Below, in pieces: positions 48,769 to 59,495 of a stretch of DNA of 64,000 nt. The translations under genes and the position numbers were made by a program. Position 1 is the stretch's first letter. Every line of letters begins with the position of its first letter. The notes beneath the pieces were generated by a model. The model was not told the origin of the DNA. It saw only the letters and a program-made list of their open reading frames with translations, and did no database searches. This DNA comes from Thermothielavioides terrestris NRRL 8126 (Eukaryota > Ascomycota > Sordariomycetes > Sordariales > Chaetomiaceae). The stretch spans positions 2,232,001 through 2,296,000 of the forward strand of contig NC_016458.1 of assembly GCF_000226115.1 (NCBI RefSeq), written 5' to 3'.

Positions 48769-50098
48769 ATGCTCCTCCTCGACTACCAGAATGTGCTGAT
48801 ACAGTCGGTGCTCACGGAGCGCTTTTCCGGGTGAGTAGCCGGAGGCGGGCTGCTGTGTTGTTGCGACTTGCGTTGCTGCGGTTTCCGATGCTGCCCTGCG
48901 CACTGAAGCTGCTGCATGCCCGTGTGGCCTCTTCATCGCTGACCATGGCCTCGTGCCTCCCGTGACCGTAGAGCGCCGCCCGTGTCCATCGACCAGACCG
49001 TATCCGACTTCGACGGCGTCACGTTCCACATCTCGACCCCTGAGTCCAAGACCAAGATCATGGTCTCCATCCAGATCCGCTGCTTCAAGGACCTGCTGCG
49101 CTACGGCGCTGAGGAGGTGCTCAATCGCGAGTACGGTCCCTACGTCGTGCCGCCAGAGCCCGGCTTCGACTTCTCCATCGTCGTCGACCTGGAGAATCTG
49201 CCCGCAGACAAGGGTCGGTGGCCCCCCTCCCCGCGTGACCGGGTGACCGCGCGCCGAACCACATGTGTAGTGTGCTGAGACAGGATTGCAGAGGCCCGCG
49301 ACGAGCTGGTCAAGAAGATCTCGCTGCTGAAGCGCAACGCCATGGCCGCCCCCTTCGAGCAGGCCTACCAGGAGCACTATCACCTCAAGGCCGAGGCGGC
49401 CAAGTTCACCTCCGAGGAGGCTCCCCAGGGCGTGCGCGAGGGCGGCGAGGTCAAGGCGATCCACTACCGCGAAGAGGAGGCCATCTACGTCAAGGCCAGC
49501 CACGACCGCGTCACCGTCATCTTCAGCACCATCTTCCGGGAAGAGACGGACCGCGTGTTCGGCAAGGTCTTCATCCAGGAGTTCGTCGATGCCCGCCGGC
49601 GCGCCATCCAGAACGCGCCCCAGGTGCTGTTCCGCAATGACCCGCCGCTCGAGCTGCAGGGCGTGCCGGGCGTGAAGAATACGGGAACCGGCGAGATCGG
49701 CTACGTTACGTTTGGTACGAACCTCACAGGTTACATGCGGTCGGTGTGGTGTGCGTGCTGACAGCGGCAGTCCTCTTCCCGCGACACCTGACCCCGCAGC
49801 GAATGCCCGAGGTCATCTCGCACATCCAGACCTTCCGCGACTACTTCCACTACCACATTAAGGCCTCCAAGGTGCGTGCCCGTCACAGGCATGATCCGAC
49901 AGAGCTAACCGGCTCCTAGGCGTATATTCACTCCCGCATGAGGCGGCGGACAGCAGACTTCCTCCAAGGTGGGCAGCCTACCCCGCTCGGCGACTCCTCA
50001 GGGCTGACAGTGTCTCAGTCCTCCGCAGAGCCAGGCCGGACAACGAAGAGAAGGAGCGCAAGACGGCGAGCGGGAGAACCTTCAAGGTCGGGAGCTGA
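48769..50098 (+). CDS. ARC35: Arp2/3 complex 34-kDa subunit (ARPC2)
   Basis: Exons 48769-48830, 48972-49213, 49292-49714, 49771-49871, 49920-49968 and 50019-50098 give 318 residues, as expected. The protein opens MLLLDYQNVLIQSVLTERFSG. It carries the ARPC2 segments TFHISTPESKTKIMVSIQIRC, HYREEEAIYVKASHDRVTVIF, DRVFGKVFIQEFVDARR and GYVTFVLFPRHLTP. It ends in [28 protein letters not shown] and a basic tail. ARPC2 with ARPC4 forms the core that binds the mother actin filament for branching and endocytic patches. Every exon was checked for phase. Introns are 141, 78, 56, 48 and 50 nt. It converges with the monooxygenase gene over 290 bp. Confidence 0.95.
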
Positions 50099-50388
50099 GG
50101 ATCTAACGTGTATAGACCTGACACGACAAACGACGATAGCATATGCGGACGAATGCAGATTAAATTGCCTGAACTGCCTGCGTGTTGACCTACGCCGAGA
50201 GGTTCCTTCTCTCCTCCCGTGCAAAAAAAGGGTTGCTGTGCTTTGAACGTTGCGGTCCCACGCGTGCCGCACGGCTGAATGAAGCCCGGTAGGCTGCCCC
50301 AGAGAGCGCAACTCCCTCCCTCAAACTACTGCATGATAATAGCCACACAGCGCCAGCGAGTCCAAAAATTCATTTCACCTCTCCACCC

Positions 50389-52508
50389 TCAATACGACCA
50401 CGGCCTTGCCCGGTACCGCTTATTGTCCTCCGGCCGCCCCTCCACCGGCACCTCGACCTCATCTGGATTGATATACCACGACGGATCACCCGGCTCGCTA
50501 TTCCCATTACCCAGCCACCTCAGTGCATTGCCCCCCTCGCCCTCGAGGCTCTCGTACTCCCAGTCCTCCCAGCGCGGATTCCGCAGCGTCTCGAGCGCGT
50601 GCAGCGTGGACCCGGGCCACAGGCCGACCACCTTGCCGTCGCGCGTGTACCAGCTGCGGCACTGGTCCGTGTAGACGGTGCGCTTGAAGTAGCCGTCGAC
50701 GTAGGCCATGAAGTCGCGCACGCGCGCGCGCCGCGGCGCCATGCTCGCGTAGTCCTCCTTCTGCAGCTTGCGCACCGCCGCCAGGATGTAGTCCGCCTCC
50801 GCCTCCAGGATCTTGGTCAGGCTGCCCGACCCGATCGCGCTGTTGGGCCCGAACAGCATCAGCAGGTTCGGGAACCCGTCCACCGCCAGCGAGAGGTACG
50901 ATTCGGCGCGCTTGTGCCAGCGCGCGGAGAGCGGTAGCCGGTTCAGGCCTAGCAGCGGGAAGGGCGGCGGCGACGAGACGTGGAAGCCTGTCGCGCAGAC
51001 GAGGACGTCGAGGGGGTGGTGGGCGGTGGCGTCCGTGGTCTTGGTCTCGACGCCGGTGGGCGTGATTTGTGCGATGGGCGAGCTGACCACCGTCACGTTG
51101 GGCTCAAGCAGCGACTCGAGGAAGCCCTTGCCCGGGGTCAGGCGGCGGCAGCCCGGCGCGAAGGCCGGGATCAGCAGGGCGAGCAGGTCGGGCCGCGTGG
51201 CGAGCTTGACCTGCATGGACTCGCGGAAGGACTCCTGGAAGGCTATCTGCATAGGCGTGCCGCGGATCGTGCTGTCGTGGATGATGTTGCCGCCCGTCTC
51301 GAAAACCTTGCGGACCTTGAAGAGCTCGTCCGGGTTGGCGGCCAGCTTTTGGCGTTGCTCATCGGAGACTGTGGTGGTGGGAAGGTTGGTCAGCGGAGGG
51401 CAGGGACAAGGGGGCCGCCGCAAGATGGGTTGGGCATTACAGGCTGTCTCAGCGGGATCCAAGCCCAGTTCAATCATTCCTTGATCTCCAAAGGGTGACG
51501 CGATCCAGGTCGGCGAGCGCATGAAGCAGGTGAGCTTGGCGCCCTCGACCTTCTGCAGGTTTGGAATAATCTGGATGGCGCTGGAGCCGTTGCCGATGAC
51601 GCCGATTCGCTTGTTGCGGAAGTCATAGCTGATGCGTGTCAGTTGGCTGGCGCCGGCTTGCTGAGAGAGGCAAGCAATGACAACGCCTACCTCGTGTCCC
51701 ACTCTCCCGAGTGCATAACCTTTCCCTGGAACGTGTCAAGGCCAGGGATGTTTGGCCACGACACGTTGTTGAGCTGGCCCCGCGCCGTGATCAAGACGTT
51801 TGCTGCGTCCTCGAACGTCTCCCCGGTGGCAAGGTTCGTGACCTTGACCCTCCTGGTGCACGTCAGCGAATAGCTTGTAGAGCAAGGATCGGACTGGAGG
51901 ACAAACCATTTCTTTGCCGCATCATCCCACTCGCCGTGGTCGACCCGGTGGCGCGTCTTGATGAACCTCATGGCGCCAAACCTCTCGGCCACGCCCTCGA
52001 GATACTTCTGGATCTCGCTGCCGGGCGCATACAGGTTGCTCCAGTGCGGATTCGGGGCAAACGAGTATTGGTATGAGTGAGCTGGCGGCGAGTTAGTTCC
52101 GGCTGGCTTATCTGCCTGAGCAGGCGACTTACATGGGATGTCGCAGGCAACTCCTTCGACTGACTGTTAGCCATCCTCGAGCTTTCCAATGCAGCAGTAG
52201 TCCTATTCAAGTCCTGTTCATACCGGGATATCTATTCAGCCACCTAGCAACGTCAGCCTTCTTCTAGAGCTGTTGGGCGAGTTGAACCCCTACCAGACTC
52301 CACCAACACCGTCGTTCTTCTCGTACACGACCAGCTCAACGTTCCTCAGCCTCTCGGGTATCCTGATGGCCATCAAGATGCCCGAAAAGCCCGCCCCGAC
52401 GACGATCACCTTGAGCGGCCGCAGGTTCTCGACGGGAGCTTCCTTGAGCAGCAGCTCGTCGCCGTGGTGCCCATTGCAGGTGCCGTTCACAGCCGGTATG
52501 TCGCCCAT
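50389..52508 (-). CDS. Baeyer-Villiger-type flavin monooxygenase
   Basis: Model: exons 52508-52294, 52243-52224, 52153-52133, 52081-51907, 51852-51691, 51628-51441 and 51368-50389, 586 residues. The FAD Rossmann motif VIVVGAGFSG is near residues 34-43. NRYPGVACDIPSHSYQYSF follows, assembled from three exons. The Baeyer-Villiger fingerprint F-x-G-x3-H-x3-W-D reads FQGKVMHSGEWD. The second (NADPH) motif is GVIGNGSSAIQ. Such enzymes insert oxygen next to a ketone; the substrate is unknown. The neighbours are ARPC2 and a CCCH gene, so there is no cluster context. Introns of 54 nt (51906-51853, donor GTTTGT) and 72 nt (51440-51369) are in frame and stop-free, so retained forms are possible; the spliced junctions KKW-RVKVTNLATGE and ETA-FSDEQRQK fit the family better. 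Confidence 0.88.
52133..52153 (-). other. 21-nt microexon of the monooxygenase
   Basis: The microexon begins GAGTTGCC and ends TCCCAT. It is bounded by an AAG acceptor with GGCTAAC upstream and a GTAAGT donor. It encodes the core of the conserved PG-VACDIP-SH segment, which cannot be made in frame without it. Confidence 0.8.
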
Positions 52509-54287
52509 CGTGTGTCACTGTCCGCTGACGTTCGGCTGTGGAAGTTGATTATGTGGAGAATAAAAGCTTCTGTAGATCAAGGCTGACGAACATCCGAAGT
52601 CCGTGAAACGAAGCTACAAGTTCTGCGACTCTATCTGCGTGCGTGCGCGATCCCGCTCCACCATCACGGCCTCCGGCGGACAACGGACAAGGGCCTCGGT
52701 TATATAACTGCATGTAAGTATGTGACCGCACCACACCCTTGACGAGATCAGTGTAAGTCCGCTGCAGCCCGCAGCACGGGCCCAAATACCCGGCAGAAAA
52801 CCCGCCGAGGGAGGCGGCCGGCCTGCCACCCCAGGTGCCGGGACGCCGCATGCCCCAGCGGCGGGGAGCTATATCCTCGAGTGTGCTGACACAGACCAGA
52901 CTAAGACTGTCTCCCCTCCCCTGTTGGTCTGGGTCAGGCACCCGAAGGCGGCCACCCCCGAGCACTGGGGCGTCCACTTGGCATTGGGACCGAATCTGTA
53001 GGTAGCAAAGCCTACTTAGTACTACCGTGACGTTAGTGTAATAAAGGAGGGAAATCAAGAAGTCATCGATGTAACTTGACGAGGGACAAGGTGACAGGCC
53101 AGCTTCAACATCGACCAAGTAAATCTACCACGACCAGGGTTGGATAAGATCAGTCTCCTCTGCACCCTCCAAGTGAAGAAACGCCTCTGAATACACTATA
53201 AACCATTCCATCTTCCCAGCCCTTCCCCGTCCTGCTGGAACCTAAAATCCCTCGGCGGACTTTCCATGCAGCCAAGCCGGGGGACCATAAGCACGACGTC
53301 CAGAACCCCCCAACAATCACACCACCCCACCAGCCAGCCCCACGATCATCAGCGCCTCAGTACACTAGTGGAGAAGCGCCCACCCACACCGGGGGAAGAA
53401 GAAGGAGAAGAAGAAGAGGGGCACGGGGAGCAGATCATGGCAGAGCAGAGCAAACCGTGGAAAATAGTTGCCGGGCACACTGCTTGTCCTTTTGCTGCCC
53501 AACCCCCTTTTCCTTGACTCTTCTTCCCGGGAATTGGTAGCTTGGCTGAAGCCGTCGCAAGTGATCATCTACCTACCTACATGCATACAATACAGAACCT
53601 CCCTAGGTAGGTAGGTAGGTAGCTACCTGGCACGGGAAAACTAAGGGACGGACTGGCAGCTCCCGGTGCGCATTCTGCCTGGTAACTCACTCACGTTTGG
53701 ACAACTCTGAGTGTGCGCTTGGTTATGTAGTGTACGTAAAGTCCGGAATGCTGGGGGTCATCAGCTCCGTCGCACCCCAGATCTTGGCCCCCGATCACCC
53801 CCTCAACTGCCGACCCCGCCTGCAACCAACTGCTCTGGTGCACCCCGGTGGATAAGGGGCGGGCGTGAGACGGCAAAGCACACCCGCCCCGAGGAGAGCG
53901 GAGGGGACCGAGGTGTGGGGTCAGTGGAACACCACCGCAGGGGACCACGAGACGTTGCTTGCATGTCCAGTTCAGTACTCCGTACATCTTTCTTCATCCA
54001 TCTACGGAAGCTATGGATGTATGACTTATTCATGAATAACCCAACACGACTGCTCACACGAGGCATCGCTGTGCCGCCATTATTTCTTTCTTTTTCTTTT
54101 TCTTTTTTTTTTTCTTGTTTTCCCCTCTTTTTCCCCTGGCGCCATCACCGTGGCCCAACTCCGTTTCTTTCCCAGTAAAGACGGCAATAAGGCAATGGGG
54201 GGTATCGATGCCAGCAGGCAATGCAAGGAAGAGATGATGGACGCAACGCATCAGACATCAGGAAGGAGCACGGCAGAGGGAGCAGCA
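52509..54287. other. 1.8-kb spacer, monooxygenase promoter side
   Basis: No coding region is supported. It contains a GGTAGGTAGGTAGGTAG run at about 53605-53622 with the reverse-oriented word CTACCTACCTAC at about 53569-53580, a TACTCCGTA at 53976-53984, and a long T/C-rich tract at about 54085-54140. The left part should hold the promoter of the monooxygenase, the right part the 3' region of the CCCH gene. Confidence 0.5.
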
Positions 54288-55859
54288 TCATAGAGCGATG
54301 AAGTCCCTCTGCTCCGCGAATTCAAGACCCTCGTGCTCGTCGTGGCCAATAAACTCGTCCACCTCATCCGAGTCGACGTCGTCATCGTCAATCGACTCTC
54401 CGTCCTCGTCGCTTGAGAGATCTGCCATCTCCTTGTCCTCCTCCTCCATGCTGGACAGATCCCGTCCGCCAGCTCCTCTCCGCAGGACGCTTGCCCTCTC
54501 CCGATGCGGCAGCTTACAGCCCTTGATCTTACAGGTGCCCGTGTTGCTGAAGTCGGGACACTCGAAGACGTGGCGGTCCGGGCAGCTGGCGCCCTTCTCG
54601 CAGTAGCCGTAGAAGCCGAAATCGCGGCACACAGGAGCAGCTGGTGACACTTTCACGTGAGCATACTTGCAGTCAGGTTTGGTGCAGCTATCCCGGGCAA
54701 AATGCAGACAAGTCGGCGTGCGCTCGGGAATGGGCTCATGCGACAGATCGCAGTGCTCGCCGCTTTGGCAGCCACCGCCTTGCAAGAACTCTCGGCAAAT
54801 TGCCACCTTGTGTGGGTCGTGGACGTAGCGGCAGCGCGGGCCTTGGGTGCAGGAACCTGAGTCTCGGTTAGCGAGTCCCGCGTCACTTACCGAAGCCCGG
54901 TCGGTCGAATGTCGCGCGGGGCGTCGGTCGAGGAAAATGGAGTTACCCGTCATGGAAAATTGCTTGCAAGGCACGTTGACTTTCTTGACGACGCCCGATT
55001 GCCTGCCGCGAGACGCTGGAGTCAGTTGGCCGGCCCCACGGTTCCAGGAAACATACCGCTGGGCTTTCACGATGCCGTGGCGGTACAGGTTACCGTTCTT
55101 GCTTCGATAAAACCTGACGCCTCCAACGACGGCAATCTTGGGTGTCGCCTTGGCCGAGTTGTTTTCGCCTGCCGATTGGTGAGCACCCTGCGCAGCCCGT
55201 GGACATGGTGAGAAGAACGCACCGGGAACCCTGATAAGCTTGCTGCCGTTCTTGGCGACCCTGAAGCGCACGCCCTGAACGGCAATCTCGTACTTATCGG
55301 CCGCGGCCTGCTGGTTAGCGGACCCAAATCCTCCGCTGTTTACCATGTGGTTGAGGTGGCTGATCAGTTTAGCGCGCTCTTGCTTGTCCCTGAGAGCAAG
55401 CTTCTGGCGCCGCGCCTGCTCCATGGCAGCCGTCCGCACCGGCGCATCTCGCTTGTAGACGTTGGAATTGATAAGCTGCAAATGTCGATCGTTTTTCGTA
55501 ACCCACGAGGACGAGGACGCGTCCGACGTAGCTCCGGCGTCTTGGTCGCCCGATTGCTTCTGCTGTGAAGCGCCGTTCAGGATGAGCGTCTTGTTGCGGT
55601 AAACGGGCATCCGCGCGCTGTGATGGCCGCCACGATGAGGAAATCCACGCGCGCGCCATCCGTCAACAGGTCCTGTGTCTCGAGGCACGTCAGCTGGGCG
55701 GAGAGGAGGGCGGACATGCCATCGGTCGATTCGCGTACGGTGAGGCGGCCGGCCGGCAGGCGTCGGGGCGAAGCCCGCCAGCTCGTTCTTGTAGCGATTG
55801 ATGCGGCCAGCCAAACGGCCGATCTTCTCCATCATTTCGCGGTCCTCTGCCGACGCCAT
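54288..55859 (-). CDS. CCCH zinc-finger protein, ZC3H3/Red5-like
   Basis: Exons 55859-55223, 55168-55057, 55002-54947 and 54856-54288 give 457 residues. The C-terminal half has five consecutive CCCH fingers: CKQFSMTGSCTQGPRCRYVH, then CREFLQGGGC..DLSH, CLHFARDSC..YAH, CRDFGFYGYCEKGASCPDRH and CPDFSNTGTCKIKGCKLPH. Five fingers with the fourth and fifth in close array match vertebrate ZC3H3 and S. pombe Red5, which act in nuclear mRNA export or poly(A) control and RNA elimination. The N-terminus is a short helix (MASAEDREMMEKIGRLAGRINRYK) and the end is highly acidic. All three introns (54, 54, 90 nt) are multiples of three without stops, so the whole locus is one open frame. The spliced form joins finger 1 correctly. 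It is divergent from TFG2. Confidence 0.9.
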   Translation of the reverse strand: MASAEDREMMEKIGRLAGRINRYKNELAGFAPTPAGRPPHRTRIDRWHVRPPLRPADVPRDTGPVDGWRARGFPHRGGHHSARMPVYRNKTLILNGASQQKQSGDQDAGATSDASSSSWVTKNDRHLQLINSNVYKRDAPVRTAAMEQARRQKLALRDKQERAKLISHLNHMVNSGGFGSANQQAAADKYEIAVQGVRFRVAKNGSKLIRVPGAFFSPCPRAAQGAHQSAGENNSAKATPKIAVVGGVRFYRSKNGNLYRHGIVKAQRYVSWNRGAGQLTPASRGRQSGVVKKVNVPCKQFSMTGNSIFLDRRPARHSTDRASVSDAGLANRDSGSCTQGPRCRYVHDPHKVAICREFLQGGGCQSGEHCDLSHEPIPERTPTCLHFARDSCTKPDCKYAHVKVSPAAPVCRDFGFYGYCEKGASCPDRHVFECPDFSNTGTCKIKGCKLPHRERASVLRRGAGGRDLSSMEEEDKEMADLSSDEDGESIDDDDVDSDEVDEFIGHDEHEGLEFAEQRDFIAL

Positions 55860-56583
55860 CGTGAATGCTGCGAAAGCCAGTGCTTGCCGATCTATCCGTC
55901 TTGATACCGTGGGAAAGCGCAGCCTATCCAGCGCTAAGTCCGGTAGATACCTTAATATCAAGTCGTCGTTGAGGAGGGTCGTGGATACAAGGCAAAGAGC
56001 GATCGAAGCGCGAGGGTTGGAAATGATGTTGGGAAAGAAAGTGGATGCACTGAGCTGTGGCCAGGTTTTGAAAGCTTTTATCACGGCCGTCAGGGTCGCG
56101 CTTAACGCAGCCAATCAGGTGACCGGAGGTGCTGCCTAGAGCATGAGCATGCAGGTTTGTCATGGAAAGGGGCCCGAAGGGCATGCGAAATCCACCATGG
56201 AAGTGACTGCATACAAGTAGGATGCCGCTGCCCGTGGTTGACTTGCGGAGTCAACTGCCTACGTGGTCGGGTGTTGAGCAGCCTTCCGAAATTCAGGAGC
56301 AACAACCTGTCTGGGGAAGCCTCCAGCACAAAGCACCTTCTGCCGCCACTGTCCGCAAAGGGAAAGCGTAGCGGGCGCCAAGCTAAAGGCCCCACTTTAG
56401 TTAGCCTGCAGCCGCCTGCAATGACCTCAGCAGACAAGGCAAGGCGCAGCCGTGCTCTGTGCTTTGTCACGCCCCTCGGATCTCTCGCCCCAGTCACACG
56501 CCCTTCGTTTTACCCAACACCAGCGTCAACCATCGATTTCGCTCGATACACGCCCTGCAGCGCACTGCACTGGTGATATCAGG
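55860..56583. promoter_or_regulatory. Shared CCCH-gene/TFG2 promoter region
   Basis: 724 bp between divergent start codons. The + strand 3' portion is likely TFG2 leader. No gene is supported; an upstream open frame continues in frame from the CCCH start (to 56114) but looks like leader. Confidence 0.5.
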
Positions 56584-57828
56584 ATGGCAGAACAGCCGCA
56601 GATCAAGCCGGAACCCGACGCCGGCCCGCAGTTCATGGACGAGGCGCTGGACGAGACTCCGGATTTGGAATTCTACGACAAGCAATCCGACGCGGACGGC
56701 TACAGCCGCATGTATCTCGCGCGACTGCCCAGCTACGTCTGGGATGCCTGGTCGAAGCTGGACGATGACGCCGAGATCGAGATTGGCACAATTCGACAGT
56801 GGATGGACAAGGATGGCAATCTGGTCAGTCGTGCCGTCTCGGGAGATGGAGGGCGCCGATTCCCGCCTCTGACACCTGCCTCTGGCTTCTAGAGACTGCA
56901 AATGCGCCTCAGGTCGGACCTCAAGGCCCACAAGAAGGTGCCCAAAGAGTACAACATGGACGTGGTAAACCACGACGTCAACAACACCTTCGTCTTCACC
57001 GAGCAGGACCTGCCGAGCTTCGCTGCGAAGAACAAAGAGAGGGCCAATGCTCTGGCGCAGGGCATTCCTGCCCACCTCCTGCGGAAGCAGCAGAGACTGA
57101 TGGAGCAGCCCGTCGAGCGAGGCAAGAGGGGCGCGCAATATGCGCGCAGGCCCATTCCAAGTCGGTCGCTTGCTTGCCTCTCCAGGGCGGAACAGACTGT
57201 GCTGACTTGGCGATGCAGAGAAAACGAGAATTGCAGGCAAGATCAAACACGAAGTGGTCTGCACTCCGGTGCAGAACGCCGAAGCCAACCGATTCCTGGC
57301 CCTCCGCGCAAACGCCGCCGAGAACACCCAGAAGAGGACGAAGATGGTTAACGGGTTGATGCCATCTCAGGGTCTTACGAATCCGAAAGAGTGGGACGCC
57401 TTCCTCGTATGTGGCCGTGTTTTCATCCTCTCTTCATCCTCTCCTTCCGCCCGGCTTGCTGACACGCGGTGCAGAAAACCCGGGAGAAGCCGACCAAGGC
57501 GAAGAAGCTGGAGAACAAGGCGACGCGCTGGCCAGAGAACCAGCTCCTGGACGCCATCGCTCGGTGCTTCTCGGAACACAAGTACTGGTCCATCAGGGCC
57601 TTCCGCGGCAGGATCCCGCAGCCCGAGGCCTATCTGCGCGAGTGTCTCGACAAGATTGCCGTTCTGCAGCGGTCCGGCACGTTTGCCAACCACTGGTCTC
57701 TCAAGCCCGAGTACCAGAGCATGGTGGCTTCGTTGCCTAAGCCGGCCGATGACGCAGCGGTGCCCAAGGCTGACGCACTGTCGGACGAGGAGGAGGATGA
57801 AGACCTCAAAATGGAAGATGTTTTGTGA
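56584..57828 (+). CDS. TFG2: TFIIF beta subunit (RAP30/Tfg2)
   Basis: Exons 56584-56823, 56893-57160, 57219-57406 and 57475-57828 give 349 residues. The N-terminal half forms the dimerisation region (LPSYVWDAWSKLDDDAEIEIGTI, then YNMDVVNHDVNNTFVFTEQDLP). The middle has KKTRIAGKIKHEVVCTPV. The C-terminal winged helix is ENQLLDAIARCFSEHKYWSIRAFRGRIPQPEAYLRECLDKIA, followed by an acidic end. TFIIF escorts RNA polymerase II into the pre-initiation complex. The four exons keep phase, with introns of 69, 58 and 68 nt. Confidence 0.95.
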
Positions 57829-58334
57829 TGGATCGGGCATCCGCCGATTGGAACTCTGACTCTGGAACTCTGACTTTGGCATCTCTGGGCTGGCGTTCTA
57901 GGAAACAGCGCTTAGGTTTGCGGGTTAACCGGGGCGGCCTCTGAGCAGGAAAGATAACACGATAGATACCCTGGGTCAAAAATGACAGCATCAGCAATTA
58001 GGCATGTGACTTCGGTGTCTTGGATCCCAAGATGCGTGCAGTGACCTAGGAACGAGAGACGTGGCAGCCGGGTGCCACTCATACACTAGCAGGGCAACCG
58101 ATGAGAGAGCACGGTGAGTTCCAGGAATTGTGGGGATCCTTTTTCGACCGGTTTTGAGATCTGAATGCTATGTAACTTCCAACTGGAGCTCAATAAAACC
58201 ACCCGGCTTAGAGTCTCCTGAGACCCTTTCTTCAAGACTGCTTCTGTCTTTTTCACCATCAATCCCACCGCCACCACGTCCCCAAGGTTTAGCATACCAG
58301 TCACTCCAATATCCCCAATCGCACAATTGAAAAA
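57829..58334. other. Spacer between TFG2 and the HAD phosphatase gene
   Basis: 506 bp with the TFG2 3' region and the promoter of the next gene in the same orientation. No gene is supported. Confidence 0.5.
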
Positions 58335-59495
58335 ATGGGCCGAAATCTGCTGCTCCTAGACTTCGACGGCACAATCACCGCCCACGACACCCTGGACTCC
58401 CTCGTCACCCTCGCTATCTCCGCTACAGCCACCACCACCAGCAGTACAGACACTGCTACCTCAACCCTCCCCCCTAACTCCAACTCCAACCACCCCAACC
58501 CCAACCCCAACCAAACCCACAACCTCACCTCCCCAACTCCCACCACCAACCACGAGCCCGACCCCGACCCCGACGAGTCCGCTGCAGACGAAACCAACAT
58601 CAACAAAGCCACCACCACCATCCCCTCATCCCAGCAGTCCCAGACCGCCCTCTGGCAGCGCATAGTGGCGGACTACGCCGCCGCGCGCGCGGCGCACGTC
58701 GCCGCGTACGCGCCGCCCGCGGCCGCCCGCACGACGCTCGCGGACGAGCTCGCCTTCCTCGAGGCGCTGGGCCCCGTCGAGGCGCACGCCGTGTCGCGCG
58801 TCAGCGCCGCCGGGTTCTTCCGCGGCTTGCGGCCTGCGGGGCTGCGGAGGCTGGGCAGGACTGCTGTTGCTTTGGCTGGGGCGTCCGGGGAGGGGGAGGG
58901 TGGAAAGGAGGGTGGAAATAGGAAAGGGAGTGGGGATGGGAAGGAGGGTGAGGAGGAAGGGAGGGTGAGGGTCAGGAAGGGGTTTGCGCGGTTCCTCGGT
59001 GCCTTGGGGGCGGCCGGGGGAGACGGGAGGGAGGGGAAGTGGGATGTGGCAGTTGTGAGTGTCAACTGGTCGGGCGAGTTTATTCGCGGGGTTATCGAGG
59101 GGACTTGTGGGGGCGGGGATGGAGGAGTGAGGAGGGTGGTGGCGAACGGGGTGAGTTGGCCCCGGGGCGAGGTGGAGGGACCGGCGGAGCTCGGCGGACA
59201 GCCGCTCTCTACGGCAGGTGATAAGCTGCGGGCGATGAGGTCGCTGCGGGAGGGGCTCGAGGAGCAGACGGTGGTGTACTTTGGGGACTCGACGACAGAC
59301 CTGGCGTGCCTGGCCGCCGCGGATTTCGGCGTGGTCATGGCGGACGATGCGGAGAGCAAGTTGCTGAAGACGTTGAAGCGGATCGGCTTCGAGGTGCCGC
59401 ATGTTGCGGACGCTGCAGCGGGGAGTAAGATTGTTTGGGCGAGGGACTTCGACGAGGTTACCCAGAGTGGTCTCATGGACAGGATAGGGGTTTGA
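58335..59495 (+). CDS. HAD-superfamily phosphatase (Cto1-like)
   Basis: One exon, 386 residues. Motif I is LLLLDFDGTIT (nucleophile Asp9, acid/base Asp11). Motif II lies near VAVVSVNWSGEFI, a Lys (GDKL, about 297-300) follows, and motif IV is GDSTTDLACLAAADFGVVM (Asp318, Asp322). Fungal phosphoserine-phosphatase-like HADs, including the yeast cold-tolerance protein Cto1, have this plan; the substrate is unknown. A Thr/Asn/Pro-rich insertion (about residues 31-103) separates motif I from the cap, and a Gly/Lys/Glu-rich loop is near 182-206. Both lie outside catalytic motifs and make the protein longer than most relatives. Confidence 0.85.
   Translation: MGRNLLLLDFDGTITAHDTLDSLVTLAISATATTTSSTDTATSTLPPNSNSNHPNPNPNQTHNLTSPTPTTNHEPDPDPDESAADETNINKATTTIPSSQQSQTALWQRIVADYAAARAAHVAAYAPPAAARTTLADELAFLEALGPVEAHAVSRVSAAGFFRGLRPAGLRRLGRTAVALAGASGEGEGGKEGGNRKGSGDGKEGEEEGRVRVRKGFARFLGALGAAGGDGREGKWDVAVVSVNWSGEFIRGVIEGTCGGGDGGVRRVVANGVSWPRGEVEGPAELGGQPLSTAGDKLRAMRSLREGLEEQTVVYFGDSTTDLACLAAADFGVVMADDAESKLLKTLKRIGFEVPHVADAAAGSKIVWARDFDEVTQSGLMDRIGV

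Noticed and set aside
51853..51894. 42-nt intron using a GTCCGA donor in the monooxygenase
   Set aside because: The 54-nt intron from the GTTTGT donor at 51906 gives the family-like KKW-RVKVTNLATGE junction.
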